Assembly: GCA_902702965.1 (NCBI GenBank)
Contig: CACRXP010000032.1
Span: forward strand, 1,523,347-1,587,346
Length of the DNA: 64,000 bases
Direction: 5' to 3'
From: Spirometra erinaceieuropaei
Lineage: Eukaryota; Platyhelminthes; Cestoda; Diphyllobothriidea; Diphyllobothriidae
Position 1 is the first letter of the stretch, and each line of letters starts with the position of its first letter. The position numbers and the translations under genes were made by a program. The notes under the pieces were generated by a model. The model was not told where the DNA came from. It was given only the letters and a program-made list of their open reading frames with translations, and did no database searches. Shown here piece by piece: positions 47,193-61,129 of the stretch.

Positions 47193-47495
47193 TTATACAA
47201 CGCAAGTCCTTATCAAATGCCATGAAGATGCATTGGTCGCAAGTTGGTTAAGTGTGTTCGTGATACGCTCCCTCCACTGTACATGTACAACCGATACATT
47301 AATTTTGTCCGGTGACATGATGCCGACGTTTATATTGTTGAAAACAAGCTTTTTTAATTGAATCGTTGTTTCCCTTGACATTTCTTCAACAGTATTATAG
47401 AATTCTGCGACTGATACGACATTCGCCGCATCCAGTTGAATGAAATCAAGGACCACGTGTTGAGTCGCCAGTGCTCCGACAATGTGTTGTCTTGA
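47193..47495 (-). CDS. Candidate terminal coding exon of unknown gene
   Basis: Minus strand. A TTTCTTTTAG acceptor at 47505-47496 is followed without a stop by 100 codons and TAA. The translation has well-balanced composition and helical amphipathic patterns (HVVLDFIQLDAANVVSVAEFYNTV, TTIQLKKLVFNNINVGIMSP, WRERITNTLNQL), unlike the random open stretches in the window. I do not recognise it and did not find its upstream exons; candidate donors lie in 47520-47640. It could also be a long chance frame, though length at this AT content argues against that. Confidence 0.4.
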   Translation of the reverse strand, partial: SRQHIVGALATQHVVLDFIQLDAANVVSVAEFYNTVEEMSRETTIQLKKLVFNNINVGIMSPDKINVSVVHVQWRERITNTLNQLATNASSWHLIRTCVV

Positions 47496-47766
47496 CTAAA
47501 AGAAACGCGAGGTAACAGTAGCGTTTTACTCATCGCAGTAAAGTAACGTTCGAAGAGAGAAGGACGAATTTTAGTAGAAAAGGAGTACGTTAACGGTACT
47601 GGCGAGTATTATTGCCCTTTTTAATATAAGTATACCCAGAAGGACTTTAGGAAGATCACAGTCTGCATATTTGATCATAATACGATGAATGCCGCCAAAA
47701 TCTGTTTAAGATAACACTGGGCATTTACATTCAGTTCAGTGCCACAGATTTCTGCTGAAGGTGACA

Positions 47767-48760
47767 TTCATTAGATGTGCTAACTCATGAAATGTCAACC
47801 AAAATTTCGAAATCCGTTCTCGTTTCGAAAAGATAAATTAAGTAGTGTTGTAAGACTAATCATGATGCAGCATAAATCTATAATGATCCAGTTACCCCAG
47901 GGTGTCGGCTCTCTAAAAAACTTGTGCTCGGCTGAATGCAAGATCCATACTGTGCAAAAAATGACTACTTATGTAGTATGCAATTTTCTCATTGATTTTC
48001 GATGCCCTTGAAAATTCAATTATATTTCATGGAAAAATGCATAACAATATTCATTATTTTACCTATTCGGTAGATAATTACGTCTTTCAACTTCATACTA
48101 AAAGAAGAGTATAATTCGGTTTTAAAAAAGTTTTCTAATTCCCGAATAATTTTAAACCCGTCCTGCTGTTACACTTGCATTCCGGGTTTCAAAACTACAA
48201 TCTGTATATTTTCCGTGTACGGAAAACCATGCATTTCTCTACGGTGTTAAGAGGAGACCATATGAGGTTCATAAAATTAAGCAGTGGATTTGAGCAATAT
48301 TGTTAACTTCACAAGCCACATTCGTAAATGCAGATGCATGCCGTTTCATGAACGGCCATTTAACGGTATTAAAAAATCTCACAATTAGAAACTTTTTTGA
48401 AACCGAATTATACCCTTATTTTGAGTATAAAATTGGAAAAAGACGTAATGTTCTATGGAATAACCAAAAGAATGAATATTTTTATGCATGCTTTCCATAA
48501 ACTATAATTGAATTTTAAAGGGCATCGAAAATCAATCAGAAAATTGCATACTACCCAAGTAGTCATTTTTTGCAGAGTATGGATCTTGCATGCTGCCGAA
48601 AATAATTTTTTTCGAAAGCCGACACCCTGAGGTAACTGGATCATTATATATTTATGCTGCATCATGATTATTTTTACAACACTACTTAATTTATCTTTTC
48701 GAAACGAGAACGCATTTCGAAAATTTGGTTGACATTTCATGAGTAAGCACATCTAGTGTA
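47767..48760. mobile_element. Foldback MITE, copy f (full length)
   Basis: Arms start TAGATGTGCTAACTCATG at 47772 and end in the inverse with CTAGTGTA at 48760. Arms run at least 350 bp on each side; the centre (about 48130-48370) is unique. The two mirror-image open stretches at 47787 (+) and 48752 (-) are the same arm read twice and are not genes. About 994 bp, close to copies b and c. Confidence 0.85.
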
Positions 48761-51700
48761 TGTTTGCGCTTTTAATCGTTTCATAATTGGAAGACGACTG
48801 CTTGTATATATTGAGACTATTATCCACTAAGTTAATGAAAAATGTGTAAAAAGCGAGTTTATGAACTTTACTTTTTCTTATAAATAATATTAGACCGTGC
48901 AATCCTCTGCTAGCCGCCTTTAATAATATCACGCATGTTCATTGCTATTTATGTATGTCAGTAAAACTTCCATAAATTTACCCTATTTAGTTTAATATGA
49001 TTGCAGTAAACATTTTTACTGTCTGCCAACCCTTAGCGTTCAAGAGCCAAATAAGTTTCGAGAAGAAAGTTGCAATGTAACAAAATTTATATCGACTACT
49101 ACATTTCCCAAAGAAACCAATGCAAATTCTCTGCTTATTGAATAAAATAACATGCGTTTCTGAAGACCGAATGCGATCATTCTTTAGAAAGCACCCAGGT
49201 ATTTGAACTTATGCAGGTTTATAATTCTGTTAAGGACTGACAGTTGCGTGGTTTTCTCTTCGTTAACATTTAAAGATAGACCAAAATAGTAAGTATGCAA
49301 ATATATTAATGGCTGCTTACTGTAAGGGCGACTGTGATGTTAATGTAAGAGAACGTAAGATTGCATGCCAGCTTAGAGTCCAACCGTTCTCTGTCTACGC
49401 TAACTTTGAAGCACGTGTGTATTGTGGGATCAGTGGGAATGGTCATTTCAAATCTTCATATTATCTTCATATATGTTATCTTCATATTTGCTCTCCAAAC
49501 TAAATGAAGATATTCTGCGAAGTCCTTCTAGCAGAATTTCTCCCAGATCCACGATCCCTCGGTTACGCGGACAAGGACTGTCGTTTCTGCGAGGGACTTA
49601 AAATAATGTGCATTACAACATCGGGTGTTATTCACTGAGCACAGTCGCATGACAGGTAGGATTTATCTGCTCGTGTAGCGTGTTTCTTTCCAAATTAATA
49701 AGACCTTTCCCATAATGGTTATCAAAGCAGTGGACTTGACAACAATATGCATGCTTGAAAACTGACATCGGATTAGCCGAAGACTAGTATATGTTTACTT
49801 GTCGGACAGAACATTTAGCTATGTTACAAAAATATTGTCCCATAGAAATTATATATACCGCCGTTCCTTTAGCAGTTTATGATTGTGTCAAAACCCATAA
49901 GATAAAGTTCGGGCACGCAAATGTAGACGGCTAATTTAATCTCAAGATATTAATATGCGCAAATTTGTTTCTATCAAAATAACCTACTATGTTTGAGTCA
50001 TCAAGTAATTATTTGTCCAATGAAAATGCTATAGTCACTTGTACTCTAATCACCGCAGAAAAAAACAAAAAATATGCTTAGGTACACTATAGCTCCGGTC
50101 AGTCAAACTCACGCGAATCTGCAGTCAGCATGCAGGCCAAATGCAATCCTAAATTTTGGAGTAACACTAACATTCCTAACACCAGAATGCAGCTCATGGC
50201 AACAAGAATTAGACCTACGACTCCATGCAACAGGTTACTTTAACACGCAAACGACACTACCAAGAATCTTAGACGTACCAGCCAACCCTAGGTAGTTAAT
50301 ATACGCAAACGTTGGCTGTACGTATTCGCAAGAATCTGAAAAGAGATTTAAAATTCTGTTCACTTGCGAGTCGACCGGGTGGCCAATAGTATAAACTGAT
50401 AAGCACTCCATTTATAATATTCCCAATCGTTAGGCTTTAGGGTCGGTCAAATATTTCAATGTCGGGCATTCAGGTTTTCGTCACTACGCACTGTTCGATC
50501 GACTGCAATTTCTTTAGCGGGATGTCAAAATTAGCACTTGTCCACTTCAGGTTTTGTTATTCATTTCTGCGCACTTTACAGCCGTTGTCACTGGGCTGTG
50601 GTTGCGCAATTTAAAGTTGTGGACAGTAATAGCTAACAACTGATTTTTTCAATTTCCCTAGAGTGCAGTTTTTCTAAGGAGCCACGTTAAGCAACTTATG
50701 CCCTACTAAGCCCTCTTGTTGCAAAAGACATCATTTCAAGCATAAATTGTAACAGCTGTATGTACATAAAGAACCGTCATACCATTGAATCTGTATATCT
50801 TAAAAACCGTCTCATCAAGGGTTTCCTCTGCACTAATACGTTCACATTGACCGAAATGCGTCTCTTTGGAATGAATACACAAACAGTGTTCCTATCATTT
50901 TTTAATTTCCATCTGGTGTTTGAACACCAAAATAGTAGGTACCCGCATTATGTTTAACAGTAATTTATGTGTTTCAACTAATAACAACATATGCATTCGC
51001 ATAGGAAAATGCAGTCTCACAAATGCACAAACATAGCAATCCCATATCGCCCTGCACACAGCAGCATACTTTCAGCATGTGTTTTGTGCTTTGTTACGAT
51101 TAAAGTTCGCATTCGACGCAAGAAAAAAACCGACAATAGAAATTCTCAATTATTATGTTCATCATGAATCCTTTAACTCTATTCAATTAACTCGTGCTTC
51201 GAGTTCTATCATTTAAGTTGAATAGAGGAAATGTATTTATATATGTGAGTAACAGGTTTGTCAGACGTAGGGGGCTTAACTTGTACTGATTTATCCGACT
51301 AAAATGTGTTTATGGAAAAGTGGTTTTATTTTCATGTCAGCTAAATGCGACAGCTTTCCGTATTGATAAAAAATTAATTATACTGGCGACGACTAATGAA
51401 TATTTATTTCTGCATTACTATTGCTTTTATTTACAGTGTTCAGACGGTCTAATTCCTGTCCCTTCCGCAGTGTGGACTTGATAATTACTGCGTCTTTTAA
51501 GCTAAGGACTATTCCTCTGTATTGCGTCCCAGTCTTGCCCAGCGTTTACAACTTAAGCGGCCATCGTTTATGAATCAAACGCACATACCTTTATCATTTT
51601 GTATGACATTTCCATGACCCCTTTTTGATGCTTATCGCTGATAACCACGAGAGAAGGATATGTTTCTGATCTGCGCAAATCCTTTGCGTTTTATAGCATC

Positions 51701-54329
51701 AATCGCAAGAAATCGCCCGACTTCGGATTTCATTGTCATTTTACTGCAGTAAGGCTAAAAGCATGCATATATTCTGTGCTGGTGTTTTTTGAGCTTATAT
51801 CAAACGGCTGAGCCACCTGATAAACATGGGCGCGTTATAGTTTCTCAGGCATAATATCGGAATTGTGCTAATCAGATATGAAGCTGGTAACAGTAAAATT
51901 CCAATTTAGAGTCGTATGTGACCTCGCGAATGTTAAGAGTCTAGGGAGGCAGCAAACGTGCGTTCTGCGAGATCGTGGGTTGTCTGATGACCCCCTCACT
52001 CGTCCCAAATGTGTCGATGAAGGTAATTGTGTGGTTAATATACGAGACTTTGCAGTATCGATGTGAAAAGCAAGATGACGTCAAGTGAAACTATCCTCCA
52101 ACTTAATACGATTCTAAAAAGAATAATTTTTTCTGAAATCACTCGGCAAATAGCACCGTCGTCCGAGAAGGGTCCATCATGAAGTTCAGTTCCTGGAATA
52201 AACGTTTGCAAACATTATGTGGGTGTATATCAGAGTGGGATGACGGAGAATGAATAGCATATTGGTTGTTTTTATACGGCGTCTAAAATCGCTCTATATC
52301 TGCTTATGTAGGCATTATCATAAACCCGGGGACGATAATAATGACCGCATCCCTCCTTAGTCAATATAATCCTATGTTTACCATGGTTGGGATTGTTATA
52401 AGAATGGGTCATTGGGTTTTCAGGGTTGATCGCCTTGTAAACGGTTATCTCGCGTAAACGATGATTTGTGATAAATAGGTGGAGCTATTCGGGGCTGTGT
52501 TACACGCTGCAACAGGCAACAGTGTCTGGAAATTTATATCCACGTGAACCTGACTGGGTCCAATTTGCCCACTCTTGTTGCCAACTTCGTGCAGCATCGT
52601 GATATTAAAAAGATGCTGGAAATGCTGATCTGTGATAACTGGAAACTAAATACTCAGGTCAGGAGAAGCCACAGTGGGACACGCGGTCAGCGTCTCCTGT
52701 CGTAGCATCAACAAAACTCACGCAAGGCCATAAAGCCATACGTGCACGTGCTTGGATCTAATAACCCCCAGCAGAATATAAATAATTTAACTCGCATATT
52801 TTTGCAAAGTTCTGTAAACTTTTTGTAAACTTTTTTAGTAAACTTAAAATATGGTGTTTGTCTAGAAAGTCACACTACCCAATGTGACATCAGCTTTCTC
52901 TCCTAAATTTGGAAATGTTTTTTACTTTCAAAGACTACAATTCTGTGTCAAAACAAGGTGCTCCTACCTGAAAAACTGTAAACAGAAAACTACCTCGGTG
53001 CCAAAAAGTCATCCACCAATTAAAGGAAATGCGTATTTGGATCAATTTGGAAAATAAAAGCCAATATATAACCGATTTGAATTTGCGCAAGGTTGCTTGA
53101 ATGAAATGCGGAAGTTCTCATCAGAACTGCAATGGATAACCTTATATGCTATTGATTATAAGTATATATTGGGGCTTGAAAACTAGATGTGAATGGCTTT
53201 GTGATAAAGATGCTGCTCGCTTTGAACTCAAGTACATTGATGAGCAGAGGTTATATAAAGTCACTAGCATTTGTAGCATTGACGAGCATCAGAAACCATG
53301 GCACAGACTGTTTTATTTAGCTATATAATCCTGGACTTCTACCCAGATGATGATGATGCAAAATATATAAACATTGATTTTTGCCGCAATGATTGTAAGA
53401 CGTATGATCATAGTCAGTTTAAATTACACACTGCTCAGGGAATTAGGTGCCTGTGACTGGTACTTGAGACGCATTAGTCAAGGCGGGTTTTGTCTTAAAT
53501 AAATTCCCACCTAAAGAGAGAACAAAATCAGAAGACAGACCGTTACACGATAAAACCACGCTCTTCCCAATGAAAAACTAGCGTCTATCAATCCCAGCTT
53601 TCTTTGGGCATAGTTTTGGGGATGAACGCGTCCAAGTCACGCAGAAAACGGCTGATGGACGAGCGTCCACTTTTATATCACAGTGGCCCCAAATTTTAAA
53701 TCTATTTTTTTCGTTCGCCAGTGGATCCTCTCGAAGACAGTACAACAGTTGACAGTCCAATGTCCTCAAACGCCTGTATAGCGCATACCATAGGAGGCTA
53801 CAGGACGTTTCATGACACTTTGGTGAAGTCGTCTTTGTTGAACTCTGTAAAGGCTCACTTGAGGAGTGCCAAAATTAAGACATCTTCATCTAACAGGATG
53901 CCATCAAAGCTCAGCTGTGGGACGCAGACTTGAGAATGTGGGGCCGAAAACTGAAACCTATGTAACACAGCGATTACTTAAAGGTCTCCTGGAACGCGAC
54001 TTGCACTATTGGGGGTCGTAAAGGTAAAACGTTGTGCATTCATATGAGAAGGCTTCCGGGATTTCGCAGGGAGTTTTAGTCGACGTGAGTTTCACTAGAT
54101 TCCGCGGTAATGAAAAGATTTAACCGCATTGTAAATAACATGATCTCTTTCAAAAGTTCGGCATTAGCCTCACGATCGTTGATCGGAACCAATGTACTGT
54201 TATGCTATGGAGACGCTGAGAATCCGTCATCCTTATGGTTAACCGTAGTGCTGTCTTATTACATGATATGTTAACATTTCTACTTAAATATTCAGCTCAT
54301 GCTTTGAAAACCTAATTCTACTTCCGCCT
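48761..54329. other. No recognisable gene over 5.5 kb
   Basis: A short tandem TTATCTTCATAT repeat at 49459-49490 and TGTAAACTTTT-like repeats at 52814-52848 are the only structure seen. Frames at 53146-53328 and 53721-53933 (+) are protein-like in places but unsupported by splice sites, length or repetition. Confidence 0.4.
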
Positions 54330-54399
54330 TTTTGGTTTTCTCTAACTCAGCAAAACATCTGAAATCCAGTCAGTGCAAGTTCCCGGTCTTCAACTAGGC

Positions 54400-55035
54400 T
54401 GCCGTTACAGGCGACATCCACTTGTATTTATTCATGCACCTGCTCCTGTGGAGTGGAATATATTGGCCGTACAACGAGGCGTCTGAAAAAGGAAAATATC
54501 CAAACACACGCCTGCCTGGCTAGGTGAAGGTGAACATCGATCGATTTCGAGTTCAGTTTTCGCGCATCTCATCGATACGAACCACCAAGCCGACGCTAAA
54601 GAAGCTTTTAAAATTATCTACCGGGCACCGGCACACTACTCTAAAGGCCTGCGCAAACGGGTGCTAGCCACAGCCGAAGTAGTGGCCATTCGACTGGCGA
54701 ACCCAGCAATCTGTTGTCAGAAGACGCTGACACAAGCAGTCTGTCTGCCCTGGCCGACTACAGACGGTGATCGCACGCCGTCCAGACGCACGGAGAGCAG
54801 TCACACGCACTCACTGCGCTTACAATCTAACCGGAACCCCTCTACTTCCCACCCTCGCACCCCAACTCCATCGTTCTCAGCATGTTGACTCCGTCATGCG
54901 GGTGGCGTGGGAACGTGAAGTCCGATTAACCCTGCTTCCGAGACGCATTTCTAATCTGTCGACAATTATACTGATCATTTCCCATGTACATGTACTGGCC
55001 TGATGATGGATTACTGAAAACATATCATGTTTATT
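54400..55035 (+). pseudogene. Penelope-like element fragment (PLE family 1), GIY-YIG end
   Basis: Plus strand: CTCSCGV-type cysteine pair and EYIGRTTRRLKK at about 54435-54490, then the AHLIDTNHQADAKEAFKI segment and KRVLATAEVVAIRLANPAICCQKTLTQAV (54655-54745), nearly identical to 38.1 kb. Frameshifted between these pieces. It ends in the family terminal sequence with a decayed hammerhead motif. Reverse transcriptase absent, so 5' truncated as expected for target-primed insertion. Confidence 0.75.
54997..55032 (+). ncRNA. Decayed hammerhead ribozyme motif, PLE family 1
   Basis: GGC-CTGATGA ... GATTA-CT-GAAAACATATCATG: the core CTGATGA and GAA are kept, but stem III (AACA/TCAT) and the 3' stem I strand are mutated, so probably inactive. 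Confidence 0.4.
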
Positions 55036-56030
55036 TTATTCAGACAATGACCCCAGAGAGGTCACAAATAGGAATTCGGGGTTGGCTAATATTGGAGTAT
55101 ACCTTTGTGGCCTAGGTCTTGCAAAATAGGTTCACAACGATGACGTTTCCAAATGGTGTACTGATGTTGTCATTTAGACCTGAATGACCGGGAGAGGAGA
55201 CGAAGGGTGTTTATGGGTGTAATCTTTCGCGGATTTTCAGTTTCCGATATCCGCTGAAGCGTCTTCTATTCCGTTCCAGTACTAGTTGATGACGTTTCAT
55301 TCTTTCCGCTGCCAAGTAGTCCGACTTAGAGACGCACCCCTTTGGCAATGCTTCAGTCGGACATGAATCGTTTTTTGTTTGGAAATGCTACATTTCATAC
55401 TCCAAAGCTTCTGGTGAGTTACTCATAAGTTCATGTTATTTAGTTGTACGCTAGGCCTTTTTAGTCAATTTGATGTCCATAAGTAATCACTGTAATCAGC
55501 AAACGCATACGTGCATGGATGAATTTGAATTTTTACCATGAATGTGCACCTTCGACTACTGATCGAACATTTTCGAAGAAACCTGAAAAGTTGCTCCTTA
55601 GGATCACCAAATCCCCTTGATAACTAAATAGTCCATAGTTGTTCCATTCACAGGGTCTCCAGATCTTAATTCAGAACAGCTAAATTCTTGAGACTAATGT
55701 CTCACTGCTAATTTATTAGTAACATATCCCTTTGAATAAGTGTCCTTAGTCCGCAATTTCTCATGGTACTGGCTTAAAATTCTGGGTAAATTCATTGACA
55801 AATGGTGTCGTTTGAGCGTTTAAGATGAAGAAACACGCGCATAACAAATATTAGTCAATTAGTACACAATATGTTTCATAAATAGTCTGCCAATTTTAGG
55901 ATATAACGAGTAATCTTTTACGACAAAGATTACCAAATGTATAATGAACGTATATTTAGTTTTCGATAGATAAGGTAAGATCTCATCAAGGGTATTTTGT
56001 CTTTTTCATGGTGAAGCAAACTTTGGGCCT
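55036..56030. other. No recognisable gene
   Basis: Nothing identifiable; possible extension of PLE-related DNA at the left edge only. Confidence 0.35.
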
Positions 56031-56200
56031 TCCAATTCTCTTATACAACGTAACCTTGTCAATCGCCCTTGTCTTTGTCGGTAATAACATACTGCCTATA
56101 TCATGCGTCGCTGTGCGGCTGCTTTTTGGGTTCGAGAGAAAGCCCGTAAGAACCATCGGTGAGCGCTGCCTACCATCGTTACCTTACAAGGCAACCCTTT
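56031..56200 (+). mobile_element. SINE-like repeat copy S3 (partial)
   Basis: 56076-56180 'cggtaataacatactgcctatatcatgcgtcgctgtgcggctgct', the GGGTTCGAGAGAAAGCCC hairpin and 'accatcggtgagcgct' match S1 (12864 on) and the S2 arms. The preceding 'cttgtc..tttgtcggtaata' looks like the tail of another unit, so this may be a tail-to-head junction. The tRNA-like part is missing. Confidence 0.5.
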
Positions 56201-58189
56201 GGGTGAAAAGGGATTTTGGACAATAGTTGGATCGTCAAACTAATATAAATAATGTCTGTGTTGAGCTATTTCTGAATAAGTCGCCATACTTTTCGAAAGG
56301 TTGAACGTACTTCATAGTAATCGGTTAATCCAAGTAAATTGCAATTAAATATTCCTTTCTACCCGAAGATATCTTGACAGTGATGAAATCGAGCTAATAC
56401 GAAGCTTCACGCATCAGCTAAAATCCGCATGGCAGCCTTGCTTCTCAATCCGGCAGGTCTGTTGACCGTCATCGTCTTTGGACATTTAACTGGTACCATG
56501 TGCACTCATTTTTCTTCTGTCTCTATTGCACATTTATGCCCAGCGATTTTTTTTAACTTTCCGCCTGAATGGTTGTAGAGTCCTTCACCCGTCGTCATCG
56601 TACGCTACACATGCCAAGTTTTTATTCGGGTTTTTGGTAAATTTTGACTGCGTCGAAGACTTCCTCGTGGCGCCGTGGATTCGAATTGCACCCGATACAA
56701 CTGTCGAGTTATTTAAATTTGGGTCTAAGTCTGTGTTTCCTAATTTGCTAAAATGCCTACTGTTTGAGAGACCCTGGTAGCCGTCTGTGAGGTTCTAGAT
56801 TGATTACTTGGGAAATCTTGTTTGGGACGTCGGCTACCTATATCCATTTTGGTGAATTCTATACGCTGACGAAGTCGGAGCAAGGCCTTTTGATGCAAAA
56901 ACTACACGCATTCTCTTTTTTTACTGAGTCGCTGGCAATGTAAACACGGATTGCACAGACGGAAGGTGCAGTAAGGACTAGAAAATATTATCGTTCCAAG
57001 TCATAGCTGTTTATTCCCCCAAACACGAGAGTCACACCTTGGGCAAATGTCCTCAACAGCTACATTTACGCCCAATCTGTAGGTTGGTATAACTGGTTAG
57101 GCTGAAATCCATCACTATTTGCAAACAGTCATGATACACTTTGCACACTCTGCGGCTTCAGGGGAGATGCACGAGAATTTCGTTTGCATAGCTGTGTCTA
57201 AGCGTTCTCCGCACGCTTTTCAGTCATGTTTCTGTCAACTCCGACTAGTTCATTCCGTTCCTGTGCGCTGTCCATCCTGTCCTCCAGTAAATAATCGTAG
57301 TGTTCAGTAGATACCAGCTGAGCAGGAAGGCAGGCTCAAATCTGTGCGCGACAGATTTCTTTGTCTTCACAGCGAACGCATGTCAGGCTGGGCTTAGAAT
57401 ACTGACTTAAGATGCATCATATCAGAGTCCTGTCGACATTTGCCGTTTTACTGTTTGACTGTCAGCCTTTGTAGTTTAAAAAATCATTTGGATACATTTA
57501 CCACTAATACGCATGCCGATCTGTCTGTTGTCGCGCTGCCAAGCCAAAGGTCGGGGTTATATGTTATTGAAATCCTTATCGGGGATGATGCTCAAACTCA
57601 TAAAAGTCGTAGAAACCATCTTTCGAATTATATATCCTAATCCTAACAGCATGTCCTCATTGCCCTGTTTGGTCTGCCGATTCTTTTTATGGGACAGATG
57701 CTTATATATTTAGGCAGGCAGATTACCACTTCTGGTGGTCGTTGCTTTTTGCTGTGCCTAACTGTCGCTAAAAAGCACGCACTAAGGACGACGGCAAGCC
57801 GTAACAGCAAATCTTGACGATCAGACTTGTAAAATGCGTGGTTTAAAGAGTAAAAGAAAAAAGCAGCCACCTAAATTTTGCAAATGTCTAGTCTTATTTC
57901 ACTAACTGGTCCGAAAGATGGTCGTGGGCTGATGAAAGATGCCTCTATAGTGTGATTAAACTTTGCTTCATATTTAAAGTTTTCTGTATCGCTCTTGTCC
58001 GGAAGCGGAGCCTTTAATGAACTGCCCAATATGTGCTGGTTGTTTATACCTCCTCGTCTACACAAGTCTACGAGTCAGTCATCCTCGTGTGTACATTCTG
58101 TGTTGTGGTATCCTGTGAGAAAACCGTCAAGAATTACGCATAGTACAGTTTTGGGAGAACAGATTACCATTACGAGCATTGTTGATTTA
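56201..58189. other. No recognisable gene
   Basis: Several short plus-strand frames (56526, 57119, 57440) without motifs. 'ggtataactggttaggctg' at 57090 weakly resembles the SINE core. Possibly heavily decayed retroelement DNA. Confidence 0.35.
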
Positions 58190-58800
58190 TTCACGAGTGA
58201 TGAGATTTCAACAGTTAACTACATCAGAGAAACTGGAAGACTGCTCCGGACGCGAATTGATGAACACGCGGCAGCGGTGCGAGAAATGACGAAAACTCCC
58301 AGGTCGCGGCCCATTAGACGAGACCCGGCCACGCATTCAAGTTCGATGCGGCCGAAATTCTCGCGAGAGGGGATAATCGCGTGAGCCGCGAGTTGCTTGA
58401 ATCATCGTTCGCGGGACCTCAGTCTATCAACAAGTGCAACGACATCCCCGCTCCACATTCTGTGCTGGCCAAAGTAATTGACCATTCGGGAGCACGCAAG
58501 CCGGTGAGTCAGGTGGCCGAGCAATGATTACGCCAACATCCAACACGGGTGGTGAGATTTCAGCAATTAATAACTAGATTCCGGGCATAAAGCAATTAGA
58601 GCAACAGCGGACAACAATTGTTGATTCAGGGGAGAGCGGTTAAATACCATAGGTATGCAGTGGCATAGCGTCCGCATCCTATAAATACTGCAACTTTCTG
58701 TGCACGAATCACCCGTTTCTGTCGCTGTCTCTGATGGTGGGTTAAAATGAAAGCCCGAAACGTAAGGTGGATAAAACCCTTATTCCAGCGATCGCTCCGA
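58190..58800 (+). pseudogene. Penelope-like element fragment (PLE family 2), GIY-YIG end
   Basis: NYIRETGRLLRTRIDEHAAAVREM (58222-58290), then after a frame change FKFDAAEILARGDNRVSRELLES, then SINKCNDIPAPHSVL at 58430-58470. This is the family 2 GIY-YIG start and C-terminal tail. One internal TAG and a frameshift show decay. The 3' region carries the family's hammerhead-like motif and 'ttccagcgatcg' block. Confidence 0.7.
58727..58770 (+). ncRNA. Hammerhead-like motif, PLE family 2
   Basis: CTGATGG-T-GGGTT-loop-AGCCC-GAAAC-GTA-AGG. Stem II forms GGGTT/AGCCC (one G-U). The A9 position is G here, which would be expected to impair cleavage. Confidence 0.4.
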
Positions 58801-58810
58801 CTTCTTATCA

Positions 58811-61129
58811 AATAGTTCCTGGAACTCGCATCCTCGTTGCATCGGCAAATTTTGAGTGCGGACTCGATGTGAGCGAAGCCTATGTGGTGTCATTGCCTAG
58901 AGTTTCTAGCTTTCTATTTATAGCCCAAAAGCCTGGCATATGGCCAGATCTTCGGAAATTAATGAGCTGTTGCCTAACCACCAACTGACAAGAGGGGTTT
59001 GGTCACCCGGGTCCGAGAATCATTATGCTTCCTGGAGACCTTGCTAGAAATGGTTATTATACATTGTGGTTAACGTCTATTGTCTCCAAAATTACCAATC
59101 GAAATTCGCATAATTGGAGGTCCGTGAACAAGTACACAGAATTAAGGCCAAGGAAACGTAGGCAACCGAATATCTCGGAGACTCTGATATTTCTTTTGGT
59201 TTATTTCCAGTTTTTCGCGAAAATATAATTTAGGCCTTTAAGGTAGTTTTGTGTCTGTGTGCATTGTATTCCTCCCGTGTCATTTCCGTTGATAGAAAAA
59301 AGCTGATTTTTAAATTATGTATGAGTTTGTCATTTGTTCCTGAAGAGCATGGTCAAAATTTTTCGGCAATGATATTTCACCTTCAGATCAGACGCATAAT
59401 ATCCATTATTGCATTACTGCAGTGATAAATGACGAACGCGATAGATTAAAGTTAGAAAGTTACCGAAGGTACCGCATGTTCGTAGAGCGGATTTACCCGT
59501 AGCCAGAACTTACTTTACTATACGCGATCTTACTCATTAAACCTGATGAAGGTAATTGAGGCGATAATTGTAAGCAATTAAGATCCTCCGCGTTTGCATT
59601 ATTTACCTAGCCTATTTTAGAGGAAGTATTTTTTTAATGCACAATATGCGTGTCAATGCTAAATGTCGAAATTCTTACAAATTTTAGGAGGGATATACGT
59701 CAGCTTGGATTTCGTCAGGTTCCTTAGCTAGTAGCTAAGCTATACTAGGTTCGCCTAATCACACGTGCTCCCTACCTAATAAGCGAGTAATCTGAGCAGC
59801 GGAATTTCACCAAACGGAACTTTCAGCATTTGACGATAAATGTTTTCTCGCATAAATCACATAAACCACGCGTACGCAAGAAGATTATTTTTAGAAAACC
59901 AGACGATCTGTCCGATTCTAAAGTTGCATGTACAAAGTTCTGGGATATCATACCCTAAAGCGCAGTAAAAACGCCTTTTAGTGTGCGGTTGTTTACACTT
60001 GCAGATATTTTCCCGCTCTTTTGGAGATGCTCGATAACGTACGGCCAAGATACTTTTTTAAGCATACGGTATTATGCGCTTCGTTTGGTCTGGATTTGAG
60101 TGATTTAAAAACGGAAAGGGTGTAGGATGAACGGTTTTGATCGAGCCTAATCATTTAAGCGGCCACTAGGTTATGCATTTGCATCTTTAAAACGGACCCT
60201 AAAAAGGCTCCAAAAGGAATTCAAAGTGAGTTCTGTCATTTTTAGCAGATGAATTACCACTGATCTGCGATGAAGTGAAAAGCCGATCAGACTTCCTAAT
60301 TTTGTCTTTACTTAAGCTTAGAAAATGACAGTGCGCAGACAGTCGTCATTAAAACAAGTAGCCAAAGTGCGGTTTAAAAGACATTTTATTAACACATGAC
60401 TAATTGGTTTAATCGGTTTTTATTGACTTTCATTTTGATTGTGTTCATTTCTCAATGGTGAGACTTTTATCTGAATGAGTCTACATGTTTGACTCGAACG
60501 GTCATTAGTATTAAAAATAATGCTTCAGTACTTCCTACATTAGCAAATGCTCTCAATAGGTACCTTATTTTGAAAATATTGCTACACTCATGGGAGAGAA
60601 TCCTCAGTTATGCGCAAATGATTTAAAATGTCAAACATCGTGAAGCATTCACTGCTGTTCTATACGCGCTCCAGCGCTCTACGTATATACAAATGAACGT
60701 TTTCATGATATGCATACCGCATCTCAAACCATGTAGAAACGAAGAAATAAGGTAAAATTTTGCACAAAATGTTTGAATTATTGCTTAAACAGTAGACTGA
60801 TTGCTGGCAGTTAGACATAAAAATGCCCATATTTCTCGATAAAATATCAAAAACAGGAATTACTTACAAATTTCATCATTAATATATCACAGTAGCTTTC
60901 TTTTAGAAACGTATTCGCACTGTGAGAAAGTTTACAGGTATGAAAGTTCCTGTATAAAAAGCATCACAACAAATTCCCGATGAAATTTTAATAAATAAAT
61001 TCCGGTTTAATTTGCATAAAGTAAGAAGTATGAATTTTTTGTTATTAAAATATTCAGTTATTTTTAGCTAGTACACTGAACATTGGCGAGGTATGATGTA
61101 TCAAATCCAGCCGTCCAAGTGTATTAAAA
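58811..61129. other. No recognisable gene
   Basis: Downstream of P3. I looked for the opposite-strand conserved frames that follow P1 and P2 and did not find them here, so the P3 locus was not part of the large duplication or has diverged too far. Confidence 0.4.

Noticed and set aside
47787..48752. Two near-identical 'proteins' (MKCQPKFRN... and MCLLMKCQPNFRN...) facing each other
   Set aside because: They are the same inverted MITE arm read from each side; the similarity is structural, not a gene pair.
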